NCBI GenBank assembly: GCA_963705835.1 | Contig: CAVPLC010000044.1 | Span: 15,024-79,023, forward strand | Length of the DNA stretch: 64,000 nucleotides | Direction: 5' to 3' | Source of the DNA: Palsa-504 sp963705835 | GTDB lineage: Bacteria > Actinomycetota > Actinomycetes > Streptosporangiales > Streptosporangiaceae | Shown here: in pieces, positions 34,189 through 43,566 of the stretch | Layout: every line of letters starts with the position of its first letter | Position numbering within the stretch: the first letter of the stretch is position 1 | Notes under the pieces: model-generated | What the model was told of the DNA's origin: nothing | Database searches by the model: none | What the model saw: only the letters and a program-made list of their open reading frames with translations | Made by a program: the position numbers and the translations under genes

Positions 34189-36310
34189 CGGCGCCGGAAG
34201 GAACACGCTGAACGTGCTGCCCTGGCCCAGGGTGCTCCGCACCGAGACGCGCCCGCCGTGCATCTCGACCAGGACCTTGACGATGGACAGGCCCAGGCCG
34301 GTCCCTGGCAGCCCCGCGGTCCGCGCGTTGGAGGCGCGGACGAAGCGGCTGAACAGCTGGTCGGCCTCTTCGGCGGGAATGCCGATGCCCGAGTCGGCCA
34401 CGTCGATCCGCCAGGTGCGCCTGCGGCAGGCGGCGGTGACGAGGACCAGCCCGTCCCGGTGCGAGAACTTGACCGCGTTGGAGATCAGGTTGTCCAGCAC
34501 CTGCATCAGCCGCCGGGCGTCGCCCCGCACGGCCGGCCCCGGCCGGCCCGGACCTCCAGCGTGACGCCCTGCCGGGCGGCGCCGGGCGCGGCGATCCTGA
34601 CCGCCTCCGTGACCAGTCCGGAGACCGACACCGCCGCCAGGTCCAGCGGCAGCGCGCCCGCCTCGAGCCGGTCCATCATGAGCAGGTCGCCGATGAGCCG
34701 GTGCAGCCGGTCGGCGTTCCGCTCGATGATGTCGAGGAAGCGCACGCCCTCGGGGGTCAGGCCCTCGGCTTCCCCCCTGATCAGCTCGCTGAACGACACG
34801 ATCGAGGTCAGCGGGGTGCGCAGCTCGTGCGACACGATGGCCAGGAACTGGTTCCTGGCGTCGTCGAGCCTGCGCAGCCGCTCGTTCTGCTCGGCGAGCT
34901 GTCGCTGGGCCTGCTCGGCCAGCTGCCGGGCGGCGAGCTCGGCCTCCAGGGCCTGCATGCGTTGGCGTTCCAGCTCCTTGCGGTCGGTCATGTCCCAGGT
35001 CAGCCACAGGTCGCCGCGGTAACGGCCGTCGACCAGGATCGGCCAGTAGTCGCATTCGACGGTCCGCCCGTCCGCGCACGGGATCTGCTCCCCGGACATC
35101 GGCTGCCGGGCCCGGAACACCTCGACGGCCCGCCGGGTGAACCGGCGGGGGTCGGCGAACACGGGCCGGATCCGGCGCACGATCGAGACCGCCGACGTGC
35201 CCACCAGCAAGGTCGGCTCGTCGATGCCGAACATGGTGCCGAAGCTCTGGCTGACGTGCGTGATCTGGCCCTGCTCGTCGGTGATGAGCACGCCGGGGAT
35301 GGCCGTGTTGATCAGGCAGTTGAGCCGCTCGGTCTGGTCGGCCAGCGCGGCGTGGGAGCGCTCGATCTCGGTCAGGTCCCGCAGGAACCCGGTGAACACG
35401 GCCTGCCCGCCGAGGGTGATCTGCACCGGGGTGAGCTCCACGGTGCGCTCGCTGCCGTCGGCCCGCAGCGCGTTGATGCGCATCTGGCCGATGAACTCTC
35501 CCGGGTCACCGGTCTGCACGTAGATGCTGATGTGCTGGCGGACCCGGGTCCGGTCCCGCTCGGGGACCAGGAACTCGGCCATCTCCCGGCCGAGCACGTC
35601 GTCGCGCCGGTAGCCCGACAGCTTCTCGGCCGCTGGATTGAATTCGATCAGGCGGCCTTCCGCGTCGAAGGCCAGGGCCGCGATGGGCGATCCGTCGATC
35701 AGCGCCCGGGTCAGCGCCTGCCGTTGGGCCAGCCGGGCCACGGCGTTGGCGTGCCGGATCTGGGTCGCCACGATGGCGGCCACCGCGTGCGCGCAGGCAC
35801 GGATCTCCTCGTCCCAGGCCGGCGCGTCGCCGATGAGGGCCAGCGCGCACAGGCACTGGCCGCCGACCGGCGTCGAGTAGGCCACCAGCGCGCTGGCCGC
35901 CCCCGGACCGCCGTGGACCGCGAGCTCGACGGGCGCGTCGCCGGCCGCGTCGCGCTGCGCCACGGACAGCGCGCCGATCCTGGCCAGCAGCGCCGCGTCG
36001 ACGGCCTCGCGGGGATGGGCCGCGAGCACCGCGGGCATCCCGGGCCCGCCGCCCGGCTGGAAGGCCAGCGCGGCCCGGACCCCGAACGCAGGCCCGAACG
36101 CCCTCACCATCCGTTCCAGCACGGCAGGCAGCACGGCAGGCAGCACGGCAGGCGCACGGCGGGCAGGTCGCCGGGCCCGGTGCCCTCGCGCAGGATCTGC
36201 GCGACCGCGAAGTCGAGGACCGCGGCCACCGACACGCCCGCGCGCTCCGGGACAAGAGCCGGGGTCAGGGCCGGGCTACCCCGAGACCCAGATCCCCGAG
36301 AAGCACCCAT
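34174..36310 (-). CDS. GAF-PAS-PAS sensor histidine kinase (frameshifted)
   Basis: A soluble sensor kinase of about 710 residues. A GAF-like region comes first, then two PAS domains (the first around LIDGSPIAALAFDAEG, the second around LINTAIPGVLITDEQG), a coiled-coil linker (ERQRMQALEAELAARQ), HisKA with FLAIVSHELRTPL and an HATPase domain with DNLISNAVKFSH, DSGIGIP and GTGLGLSIV. Two frame breaks occur: near 34540 (a G/C run between the helices) and near 36153, next to a 12-bp triplet repeat. ATG at 36310 is tentative. It is coupled to the downstream regulator. Confidence 0.85.
36117..36152. repeat. 12-bp repeat, three copies, in the kinase gene
   Basis: CAGCACGGCAGG occurs three times in tandem, encoding LPAV repeated three times on the minus strand. 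Two extra bases at its upstream edge break the reading frame. Confidence 0.85.
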
Positions 36311-36607
36311 AACCCCCCACAGCTCTGGAGTAACCTCAGTCCCCAGTCTACGACACAGATAGTGATAGCCACGGCGCGCAAGGTAGCGCCAGCGCTCGTC
36401 GCGACCCGAGAGCGCCGACGCGCCCCATGCCCGAGCGGACAGCGGCGAACAGCGCAGCCGACACAGGAGTATCATCGGGTCTGGTGGTTCCGGCCGCCTC
36501 TGGGTCCGCGGGCAGAGCTGCAAGCTCACCGGTTGCACGGCTTCGATCGACGGCGAGTCTTTCCCGCCCGAAGCATGCGGACCCCCGGGCGCGAGGGAAG
36601 GACTGCC
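36311..36607. other. Divergent intergenic region, no gene seen
   Basis: These 297 bases lie between the divergent starts of the sensor kinase and the beta-lactamase-like gene. A frame on the plus strand is open through it in phase with the downstream gene (from 36362), but its composition (Arg/Pro-rich) and lack of a ribosome site argue against coding. No convincing promoter pair was found. Confidence 0.4.
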
Positions 36608-38143
36608 ATGCCCGGTGGGTCACGCGCACTGCCCGCCCGGCCCAGCCTGCGCTACCTCAAGACCGAGGCCAAACGCCGCCTGGCCGCGGGCGAGTTCGCC
36701 ACCCTGCACGACGCGCAGACCGCCATCGCGCGCGAGCACGGCCAGCCGAGCTGGGCCGCCCTCAAGCAGCTGATCGAGGGCGAAACCCACAGCCACGCCC
36801 TGACCCAGCTCCGCTGGGTGATCGAGAGGTTCTCCGGCGCCGACCAGCCGGGATGGCCGCCTCCCGGCGAGGACGAGCTCCGCGAGCACTTCAGCAACGC
36901 GTTCCTGGCCGCGCTCCCGCCCGCCAACCTGGTCACGCTCATCAGCCAGCTGGCCGCCGAACTGCGCGGCGACCTCGCCATCATCGGCCAGGCCCCGTTC
37001 GAGGCCCTGGTCGAGCTGGCCGGCGTGCAGTACATCGCGGCCGTCGAGACCGACCCGCCGCACCGCCTGACCACCCTGCGCGGCCTCCCCACCGGCCGCA
37101 GGCTCCGCGACCCCCGCACCGCGGGCGACGCCCCGCAACGGACCCGCGGAAACGTACCCGACGGCGTGCCGGCCATCGCCGCACAAGCCGTCGCCGACCT
37201 CGGCCTCCCCGCCCTGCTCCTGGCCGGCGGCGACCCGGACACCAAGGAAAACTGGGTCCTGGCCAGGGGCTGGGCCGACCTGGACCGCCACGAGCCCCTG
37301 GACCCCGGTCACCGCTTCCCGGCGCCGGGCGTCACCGCCCTGGTCACCACGACCGCCGTGCTCCGCCTGGTCGCCGGCGCCCAGATCAGCCTCGACCACA
37401 GAGCCAATAACCATCTCACCACGGTGAAACTCGCCGACGACACCATCACCGTCCGCGACCTGCTGACCCACACGGCCGGCGTGGACGATCCCGCCGACAT
37501 GTACGCCCAGGCCGTCCCCGAGAACCTGGCCGCGCTGATGGGCCCGGTCATCGGCTGCCACGGCCCGCGCGGCGTGATGCGCCCCAGCAACGGCGGCATC
37601 GCCGTCCTCGGCCAGCTGATCGCCGACGTCACCGCGACACCCTTCGCCGAAGCGGCCACCCAGCTGGTGCTCGACCCGCTCGGCCTGCGCGACTCCTCGT
37701 TCCCCGCCCGCCCGTCCGACGTCGGCCCGGGCGCGGTCACCAGCTACAACCTCACCCTGCAAGGCATGTTCGAGCCCCTCCCGGCCCTGGTCCCCACCCT
37801 CCAGGCCGTGGCCGGGCTCTGGTCGACGGGGGCCGATCTCGTGCGCCTGGGACTCGGGTGGTCATCGCTGCTGCCCGGGTCCCTCGCGCACGAGGCGCTC
37901 ACCCCCCAAGCCACTCCCCAAGCCGAGCCGACCCCGAGCGGCCAACGCCCCGGCGTCGGCCTCGGCTGGCTCATCGGCCCCCGCGGCGACATCGCCACGC
38001 ACGCCGGCGGCGGCCCCGAGGCCACCGCCGACCTGACCGTCCGGATCCGGTCCAACCGCACCCACGTGGTGCTGACCAGCCGCTTTATCCCGATCAACAC
38101 CATCGACGTCGCCCTGTTGCACGCCTGGACCAACCCCGTCTAA
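36608..38143 (+). CDS. Degenerate serine beta-lactamase-like protein
   Basis: A 511-residue protein. Residues 10-50 (RYLKTEAKRRLAAGEFATLH) resemble the helical repeat-like N-terminus found in some actinobacterial fusion proteins. From about 190 the beta-lactamase/D-Ala-D-Ala peptidase fold follows. The SxxK position reads GVTA in FPAPGVTALVTT, YxN reads PSN, and only the HAG triad element near 463 remains. Catalytic Ser and Lys are therefore missing, so it should be an inactive, perhaps ligand-binding, relative. It heads an operon with a membrane protein and an ABC exporter. Confidence 0.78.
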   Translation: MPGGSRALPARPSLRYLKTEAKRRLAAGEFATLHDAQTAIAREHGQPSWAALKQLIEGETHSHALTQLRWVIERFSGADQPGWPPPGEDELREHFSNAFLAALPPANLVTLISQLAAELRGDLAIIGQAPFEALVELAGVQYIAAVETDPPHRLTTLRGLPTGRRLRDPRTAGDAPQRTRGNVPDGVPAIAAQAVADLGLPALLLAGGDPDTKENWVLARGWADLDRHEPLDPGHRFPAPGVTALVTTTAVLRLVAGAQISLDHRANNHLTTVKLADDTITVRDLLTHTAGVDDPADMYAQAVPENLAALMGPVIGCHGPRGVMRPSNGGIAVLGQLIADVTATPFAEAATQLVLDPLGLRDSSFPARPSDVGPGAVTSYNLTLQGMFEPLPALVPTLQAVAGLWSTGADLVRLGLGWSSLLPGSLAHEALTPQATPQAEPTPSGQRPGVGLGWLIGPRGDIATHAGGGPEATADLTVRIRSNRTHVVLTSRFIPINTIDVALLHAWTNPV

Positions 38144-38152
38144 GGAGCCCGC

Positions 38153-38641
38153 ATGTACCAGCCGTACCCGACCGGCGCCCAGATGCCCACCCTGCAGCGT
38201 CCGCCGATCCCGCCTCAGGTCGCCAACGCTGTCAAGGTCATGTACGTGGGCGCGGCCGCCAGCATCCTCGGCATCATCGTCGACATCCTGACCGTCAACG
38301 CGACCAAGACCGCGATCGAGAGGCGGTCCCCGAAGCTCACCGTGAGCCAGGTCAACGCGAGCCAGCACGCGCTGATCATCGGGTTCGTCCTGGGCGGCGT
38401 GATCGCCGCCGCGGTGTGGATCTTCCTGGCCCGGGCCTGCCGCGACGGCAAGAACTGGGCCCGCATCACCGGCACGGTCCTGTTCGGCCTGTCCACGGTC
38501 GACACGAGCATCGGCATCGCCGCCCCGGTGGCCGGAACGGTCAAGATCTGGGGCGCCGTGGTCTGGCTGATCGCGCTGGTCGCCGTCGTGTTCCTCTGGC
38601 AGCGCGACTCGACCGCCTTCTTCAAGGCCGTACCGCGATGA
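38153..38641 (+). CDS. Small four-helix membrane protein
   Basis: A 162-residue protein with a Pro-rich start (MYQPYPTGAQMPTLQRPPIP) and four hydrophobic segments (about 25-50, 72-95, 105-125, 132-152). It resembles DUF4064-like actinobacterial proteins. The position, 9 bp after the beta-lactamase-like gene and overlapping the ABC ATPase start (ATGA), makes it part of the exporter operon. Function unknown. Confidence 0.75.
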   Translation: MYQPYPTGAQMPTLQRPPIPPQVANAVKVMYVGAAASILGIIVDILTVNATKTAIERRSPKLTVSQVNASQHALIIGFVLGGVIAAAVWIFLARACRDGKNWARITGTVLFGLSTVDTSIGIAAPVAGTVKIWGAVVWLIALVAVVFLWQRDSTAFFKAVPR

Positions 38642-39624
38642 TCGAGGTCGACGAGCTGACCAAGCGCTTCGGCCCGGTGACCGCGGTGGACGCGCTGAGC
38701 TTCACCGTGCAGCCGGGCCACGTCACCGGCTTCCTCGGCCCGAACGGCGCGGGCAAGACCACCACGATGCGCCTCATCCTCGGCCTGGACGCCCCCACCA
38801 GCGGCACCGCCCTCGTGAACCGAAAGCGCTACGCCGAGCTCATCCGCCCGCTGCGCCAGGTCGGCGCGCTGCTGGACGCCACCGCCCTGCACGGCGGCCG
38901 CACCGCCGAGGCCCACATCACCTCGATCGCGCAGAGCAACGGAATCGGCCGCCGCCGGGTCGCCGAGGTGCTCCGGCTGACCGGCCTGGACCCGGTGGCC
39001 AGCCGAAGGGTCAAGGGCTTCTCGCTCGGCATGAAGCAGCGCCTCGGCATCGCCGTCGCGCTGCTCGGCGACCCGCCGGTGCTGATGTTCGACGAGCCGG
39101 TCAACGGCCTGGACACCGAGGGCATCGCCTGGATCCGCCAGTTCTTCAAGGCGCTGGCCGCCGAGGGCCGCACGGTCCTGGTCTCCAGCCACCTGATGAG
39201 CGAGATGGCCCAGACCGCGGACCACCTGATCGTCATCGGCCGCGGCCGCCTGATCGCCGACACGTCCACCGCGCAGCTCATCGAGTCCAGCACCCGCCAC
39301 GACGTCCTGGTCCGTTCCCCGCGCGCGGCCGAACTGGCCGGGCTGATCACCGCCCGCGGCGCGACCGTGACCCGCCAGGACGAGGCCGACCAGGACAGGG
39401 CCGACCAGGACAGGGCCGACCAGGACAAGGCCGACCAGGACGACGCCGCCCTGGTCGTGACCGGCCTGGACGCCCCCGCCATCGGCGACCTGGCCGCCGC
39501 GCACGGCATCGCGGTGCACGCCCTGATCCCGCGCAGCGCCTCGCTGGAGCAGGTCTACCTGGACCTGACCGGCGACAGCGTCGAATACCGTGCCGCCAGT
39601 CCCGAAGGAGCCCTCGCCCGATGA
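38638..39624 (+). CDS. ABC transporter ATP-binding protein (ABC-2 exporter)
   Basis: A 328-residue ATPase. GPNGAGKTTTMRLILGL is Walker A, FSLGMKQRLGIAVALLG the signature (SLGMKQR), VLMFDEPVNGLD Walker B. The C-terminal ~80 residues are the drug-exporter type tail (LEQVYLDLTGD). Near 247-270 a 15-bp unit repeated four to five times inserts ADQDR-type pentapeptides. It is coupled to the permease by an ATGA overlap at 39621. Confidence 0.93.
   Translation: MIEVDELTKRFGPVTAVDALSFTVQPGHVTGFLGPNGAGKTTTMRLILGLDAPTSGTALVNRKRYAELIRPLRQVGALLDATALHGGRTAEAHITSIAQSNGIGRRRVAEVLRLTGLDPVASRRVKGFSLGMKQRLGIAVALLGDPPVLMFDEPVNGLDTEGIAWIRQFFKALAAEGRTVLVSSHLMSEMAQTADHLIVIGRGRLIADTSTAQLIESSTRHDVLVRSPRAAELAGLITARGATVTRQDEADQDRADQDRADQDKADQDDAALVVTGLDAPAIGDLAAAHGIAVHALIPRSASLEQVYLDLTGDSVEYRAASPEGALAR
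39376..39447 (+). repeat. 15-bp in-frame tandem repeat
   Basis: CAGGACARGGCCGAC-type units repeat four full times with one partial copy, encoding DEADQDRADQDRADQDKADQ in the ABC ATPase tail. Confidence 0.9.
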
Positions 39625-40433
39625 CCGCGACCCAGGCCCCCGCCACCCAGGCCGTCGCCGCCCCGCCGCTCGCCGTCCGGGCCCGCGACGTCCTCGCCTC
39701 GGAGTGGACCAAGCTCTGGTCGGTCCGCTCGACCTACTGGACGCTGCTGGTCGCCGTGCTCACCCCGATCGGCCTGAGCGCCGTCGTCGCCGCCGCGCTG
39801 GCCAGCGCGCCCGCCAAGAACAGCCCGCCGCCCGACCCGCTGCTGCCCGGCTTCATCAGCCAGGAGTACGCGGTGCTGGCCGTCGGCGTGCTCGGCGTGC
39901 TGGCCTTCAGCACCGAGTACAGCACCGGCCTGATCCGCACCACGTTCGCCGCCGTGCCCCGCCGCCGGGCCGTCCTCGCCGCCAAGGCCGCCGCGGCCGG
40001 CGCGGTCACCCTGATCGCCGGCGAAGTGGTCGCGTTCGTGTCCTTCTTCGCCGTCCAGGCCGCCCTGTCAGGTCACCACCTGGGCGTATCCCTGTCCCGC
40101 CCCGGCGTCCCCGGCGCCGTGCTGGCCGACGGGCTTCTGTTGTTCGTGGTGTCCATGATGGGCCTGGGGCTGGGTGCGATCGTCCGGCACACCGCGGGCG
40201 GCATCGCCGCCCTGGTCGGCCTGATCTTCCTGCCCGCCATCGCCGGCCTGCTCCCGTCCCCCTGGGGCGGCCGCGTCAGCCGGTTCACCCTGCTCCAGGC
40301 CGCCCACCAGGTCACCGCCCTGCACACGGCCGCCAACCTGTTCGCCCCCACGTGGTCCCTGCTCGTCCTGCTCGCCTGGCCCGGCGCCACCCTGCTCACC
40401 GCCGCCCTCCTGATCACCCGCCGCGACGCCTGA
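39621..40433 (+). CDS. ABC-2 type permease
   Basis: A 270-residue membrane protein with six hydrophobic segments and the actinobacterial ABC-2 start (ASEWTKLWSVRSTYWTLLVA). EYSTGLIRTTFAAVPRR is the conserved loop after helix 2. It pairs with the ATPase encoded immediately upstream. The substrate is unknown; a peptide, lipid or drug is usual for this family. Confidence 0.92.
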   Translation: MTATQAPATQAVAAPPLAVRARDVLASEWTKLWSVRSTYWTLLVAVLTPIGLSAVVAAALASAPAKNSPPPDPLLPGFISQEYAVLAVGVLGVLAFSTEYSTGLIRTTFAAVPRRRAVLAAKAAAAGAVTLIAGEVVAFVSFFAVQAALSGHHLGVSLSRPGVPGAVLADGLLLFVVSMMGLGLGAIVRHTAGGIAALVGLIFLPAIAGLLPSPWGGRVSRFTLLQAAHQVTALHTAANLFAPTWSLLVLLAWPGATLLTAALLITRRDA

Positions 40434-40457
40434 TGTCCCGACGCACGCACCCCCTTT

Positions 40458-40498
40458 CGTTCGGCACAAAAATCTTTTTACCGAACGGGCACCGGTTC
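40458..40498. repeat. Dispersed short repeat, copy B, in an AT-rich hairpin
   Basis: TTTTTACCGAACGGGCAC plus CGGTTC at 40475-40498 matches copy A at 11901. With CGTTCGG at 40458 it forms an inverted repeat (CGTTCGG/CCGAACG) around A5 and T5 runs. It lies 25 bp past the permease stop and may act as its terminator. The rest of the 264-bp gap to 40697 shows no gene. Confidence 0.55.
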
Positions 40499-40697
40499 CC
40501 CGACCTCGGCCACGCTCTCAGCCACCCGGGGACGGCGCAGGCGTGAGCCGGCCAGCATGACCCCGACTAGGGCGATCGCGCCGCCAGCCCCATTAGCCGT
40601 AACGTTCCCGGAACGGTGCGGGCGTAGCGTGCGGCTCGTGGGTGAGGTACAGCCAGCGCCCAGGCCGATGGTCTTGATCGGCGGGTGGGGAATCCAG

Positions 40698-41873
40698 ATG
40701 AGAGCCCGGACCGCCCGGTGGGTGCCCCGGTGCGCCGCGGCGGGATCGGTCGCGCTGACCGGCGGCGGGCTGGTGCTGGCCTATGTGGACCGGCATCTGG
40801 TGCCCGCCAGCCTGACTAACTGGACCGTCTCCAACATCTCCTCGCAAGTAGTGAACATGGCCGTCCCGGTGACGGGGTTCGTCCTTGCGGCCCGGCGGCC
40901 GCAGAACCCGCTTGGCTGGCTGTTCCTGGCGGCGGGGCTGGCGCTGGGCCTGAGTGGCTTCTCGAACCCGTACGCGCTGCACGCGCTGGTCGCGGAGCGG
41001 GGATCCTGGCCCGCGGGCCGGGTGTTTGGCTGGCTATCCAACTGGATCTGGATGATCGCAGTCGCTGTGCTCGCCTTCTTGTTCTTGCTCTTTCCGACCG
41101 GGCAGCTGCGCTCCCGGCGGTGGCGCCCGGCCGCGTGGTTTGCAGGCGGCGCATCCGCGCTGGCCGCAGTATGTGCGGTGATCGCCGCCAGCACCGAGTG
41201 GGCGCACCCGTTCACCTTGTCCGGCCCGGGGAGCCCGGGCGGGCTGCCTGCGTTCCTCCTTGTGATGAATAACGTCCTGGTCAGTGCCGCGCTGCTGGTC
41301 AGCGTGGTGGCGGTCGTGGTCAGGTTCGCTAAGTCATCGGGTGAGGAGCGGTTGCAGCTGAAGTGGTGCGCGGCGGCGGCGCTGTTGCTGGTCGTCGTGT
41401 TTGTCGCATCGATCTGGGTGCACTCGGCGGCCCTGAATGTGCTTCAGAGCCTGGCGTTCTTGTGCCTGTGGACGGCCATCGCCACCGCGGTCCTCAAGTA
41501 CCGGCTGTATGCGATCGACCAGATCATCAGCCGGACGCTCGCCTACGCGATCGTCACCGGCCTGCTGGTCGGGCTGTATGCGGGCCTGGTCCTGCTGGCC
41601 ACGGACGTGCTGTCGTTGCACTCCAGCGTGGCGGTGGCCGCCGCCACGCTGGCCGCCGCGGCACTGTTCAGCCCGGTGCGGCGCCGGGTGCAGCGGGTGG
41701 TGGACCGGCGGTTCAACCGAGCCCGGTATGACGCCGACACGACGGTAGCGTTGTTCGCGGCCCACTTGAAGGACGCCGTCAACCTGGATTCGGTCCGAGA
41801 TGACCTGGCCAGTGTCGTGCAGCGGGCTCTGGAACCCGCCCATGTCTCGGTGTGGATCAGCCAGCGCGACTGA
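40698..41873 (+). CDS. Multi-TM sensor-like protein without kinase domain
   Basis: A 391-residue protein with eight or nine hydrophobic segments, then a ~75-residue cytosolic tail (RRVQRVVDRRFNRARYDADT ... EPAHVSVWISQRD). The same tail precedes GAF or kinase domains in actinobacterial membrane sensors, but here the protein stops right after it. It is either a stand-alone sensor or a truncated kinase. The start at 40698 has GGTGGGGAA upstream. Convergent with a methyltransferase remnant. Confidence 0.75.
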   Translation: MRARTARWVPRCAAAGSVALTGGGLVLAYVDRHLVPASLTNWTVSNISSQVVNMAVPVTGFVLAARRPQNPLGWLFLAAGLALGLSGFSNPYALHALVAERGSWPAGRVFGWLSNWIWMIAVAVLAFLFLLFPTGQLRSRRWRPAAWFAGGASALAAVCAVIAASTEWAHPFTLSGPGSPGGLPAFLLVMNNVLVSAALLVSVVAVVVRFAKSSGEERLQLKWCAAAALLLVVVFVASIWVHSAALNVLQSLAFLCLWTAIATAVLKYRLYAIDQIISRTLAYAIVTGLLVGLYAGLVLLATDVLSLHSSVAVAAATLAAAALFSPVRRRVQRVVDRRFNRARYDADTTVALFAAHLKDAVNLDSVRDDLASVVQRALEPAHVSVWISQRD

Positions 41874-41876
41874 CCG

Positions 41877-42060
41877 CTAGGCCCGGCACAGAATCTCGCC
41901 GTGCGGGATCGCGAACCAGCCGTCCTCGCTGTCCGCCCAGCGCGGGGCGCAGGCGGGCCAGCAGGTACCCGGCCGAGTTCTCCGCGGTCCGCCACCGGTG
42001 CGAGCGCAGCACGCTGTCGTGGTGGCCGTGCAGGTAGACCTCGGATGGCGGCGGGCCCAT
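41877..42060 (-). pseudogene. SAM methyltransferase remnant with internal deletion
   Basis: The first ~40 codons (SEVYLHGHHDSVLRSHRWRT, then AENSAGYLLARLRP) match the N-terminus of an actinobacterial methyltransferase just before its SAM motif. One base out of frame, WADSEDGWFAIPHGEILCRA with a stop matches the C-terminus of the same family. The middle ~200 residues, including the whole SAM-binding core, are missing. Its ATG overlaps the NAD kinase stop. Confidence 0.7.
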
Positions 42061-42926
42061 CAGGACCCGAAGGTGGCGGGGATCTCGGCGGAGTCGGTCA
42101 GCCGGAGCTTGCGCCGGGCCCGCTCGTAGAACGTGGTGCGGCCGAGCCGCACGACGCTGGCCGCGCCGGGGCGCGGGTTGAGCTGGATCATGTCGCCGGG
42201 CCCGACGTTGGCGGCCAGGTTGCCGTCCGCCTCGACGGCCAGCGGCCCGCTGGCAGGCAGCACGCTGAGCTGCAGCTGGTCGCCGATGGCAACCACGAGC
42301 CCCCGGTTGTACGCCGAGTGCGGCGCGACCGGGGTGATGACGAGGGCCTCCACCGCGGGGCTCACGATCGGCCCGCCGGCCGAGAAGCTGTAGGCGGTCG
42401 AGCCGGTCGGCGTCGCCACCACCAGCGCGTCGCCGGCGTAGCTGACGAACCTGTCGCCCGAGGCCCACACCGAGATGCCGGCCTGCTTCTGGCCGGGGAA
42501 CCGGATGAACGCGATGTCGTTGAACGCGGTGATGACCTTATCTGCGATGACCGCGTCGACGGCCAGCCGCGGCTCGACGGCGTAGTTGTGGGCGTCGATC
42601 GCGGACAGCGCGTCGGGCAGGTCCGGCACGTCGACGTCGGCCAGGAAGCCCAGCTTGCCCAGGTTGACCCCGAGCACCGGGAACCGCTGCCGGTCCGCCA
42701 GCCGCATCGCGCGCAGCATGGTGCCGTCGCCGCCCATGCTGACCAGCAGGTCCGCCCGCTTCTGCAGCTCTTCGGCGGGCACCGGAGTGGCCGAGCAGGC
42801 CACCCGGGCCAGCTCGGTGTCGATGCCGAGCACCTCGATGCCCCGGCGGTCCGCCCAGTCCAGGACCGAGCCGACCGCCCCGCTGCAGTCCCGCTCGGGA
42901 TGCAGCACCAACCCCACGACGTGCAT
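42060..42926 (-). CDS. nadK: NAD kinase
   Basis: A 288-residue ATP-NAD kinase making NADP. MGGDGTMLRAMRLA is the GGDGT phosphate-binding loop, GVNLGKLGFLADVD the second conserved motif, and TPTGSTAYSFSAGGPIV the NAD-binding loop. Full length, no break. Actinobacteria usually have another nadK beside recN, so this may be a second copy. It lies between two methyltransferase genes on the same strand. Confidence 0.94.
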   Translation of the reverse strand: MHVVGLVLHPERDCSGAVGSVLDWADRRGIEVLGIDTELARVACSATPVPAEELQKRADLLVSMGGDGTMLRAMRLADRQRFPVLGVNLGKLGFLADVDVPDLPDALSAIDAHNYAVEPRLAVDAVIADKVITAFNDIAFIRFPGQKQAGISVWASGDRFVSYAGDALVVATPTGSTAYSFSAGGPIVSPAVEALVITPVAPHSAYNRGLVVAIGDQLQLSVLPASGPLAVEADGNLAANVGPGDMIQLNPRPGAASVVRLGRTTFYERARRKLRLTDSAEIPATFGS

Positions 42927-42930
42927 GCCC

Positions 42931-43566
42931 TCAAGCTACTGCAGGGGTCCGGACTCCGGGGGCCCGGGCCAGGATGAGGCTGTGCCCGCTGGGTCCCTCG
43001 GGCACGAACCGGTCCCACAGCGGGGTGAACCCGGCCTGTTCCAGCCAGCTCAGGTAGCTGGCCGTGCCTGCGTGCTCCCAGAACATGTCGGCGCCGAGGA
43101 AGTCCTCGGTGCCCGTCCACGGCTGCGCGCCGACGATGGCCAGGAACAGCCCGGCCGGGCGCAGCCAGTCCCTGATCCGGGGAAACAGCGCCCGCTGGTC
43201 GGCCAGCGGCAGGTGGATCAGCGCGTAGAAGGATGCCACCGCGTCCAGGCTCGCCGGGCCGAACTGGACGGTGGCCATGTCGGCCTGCACCAGGCGGGCC
43301 ACCGGGACCAGCCGCCGGGCCCGGCGGAGCTGGCTGGCCGAGAAGTCGACGCCGATGACCTGCAGCCCGCGATCGGTCAGCTCCCGGGTCGCCGGTATCC
43401 CGGCCCCGCAGCCCAGGTCAAGGACCCGCGCTCCGGGCCGCAGCAGCTCGCTCAGTTCCGCTACCCATTCCGCCGCGCCGTCGGAGCCCCGGTAGGCCTC
43501 GGATACGGCGTCGTAGCCGCGCCGGACCAGTTCCCGGCGGGCCCGCTTGGCCTGCTCGTCGTCCAC
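42931..43566 (-). CDS. Class I SAM-dependent methyltransferase
   Basis: A methyltransferase of ~211 residues. ARVLDLGCGAGIPATREL is motif I, VIGVDFSASQLRRARRLV motif II, LDAVASFYALIHLP and LRPAGLFLAIVG the later motifs. GTG at 43566 is the probable start; the frame is open to 43638. It ends 4 bp before the NAD kinase start. The small-molecule acceptor is unknown. Confidence 0.88.
   Translation of the reverse strand: MDDEQAKRARRELVRRGYDAVSEAYRGSDGAAEWVAELSELLRPGARVLDLGCGAGIPATRELTDRGLQVIGVDFSASQLRRARRLVPVARLVQADMATVQFGPASLDAVASFYALIHLPLADQRALFPRIRDWLRPAGLFLAIVGAQPWTGTEDFLGADMFWEHAGTASYLSWLEQAGFTPLWDRFVPEGPSGHSLILARAPGVRTPAVA

Noticed and set aside
39376..39447. Tandem repeat as a CRISPR array
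   Set aside because: The 15-bp units are contiguous, in frame and without spacers.
41857..42468. A 203-residue minus-strand frame covering the nadK end
   Set aside because: Most of it is out of frame with NAD kinase and without domain; only its last ~60 codons match a methyltransferase N-terminus, annotated as a remnant.
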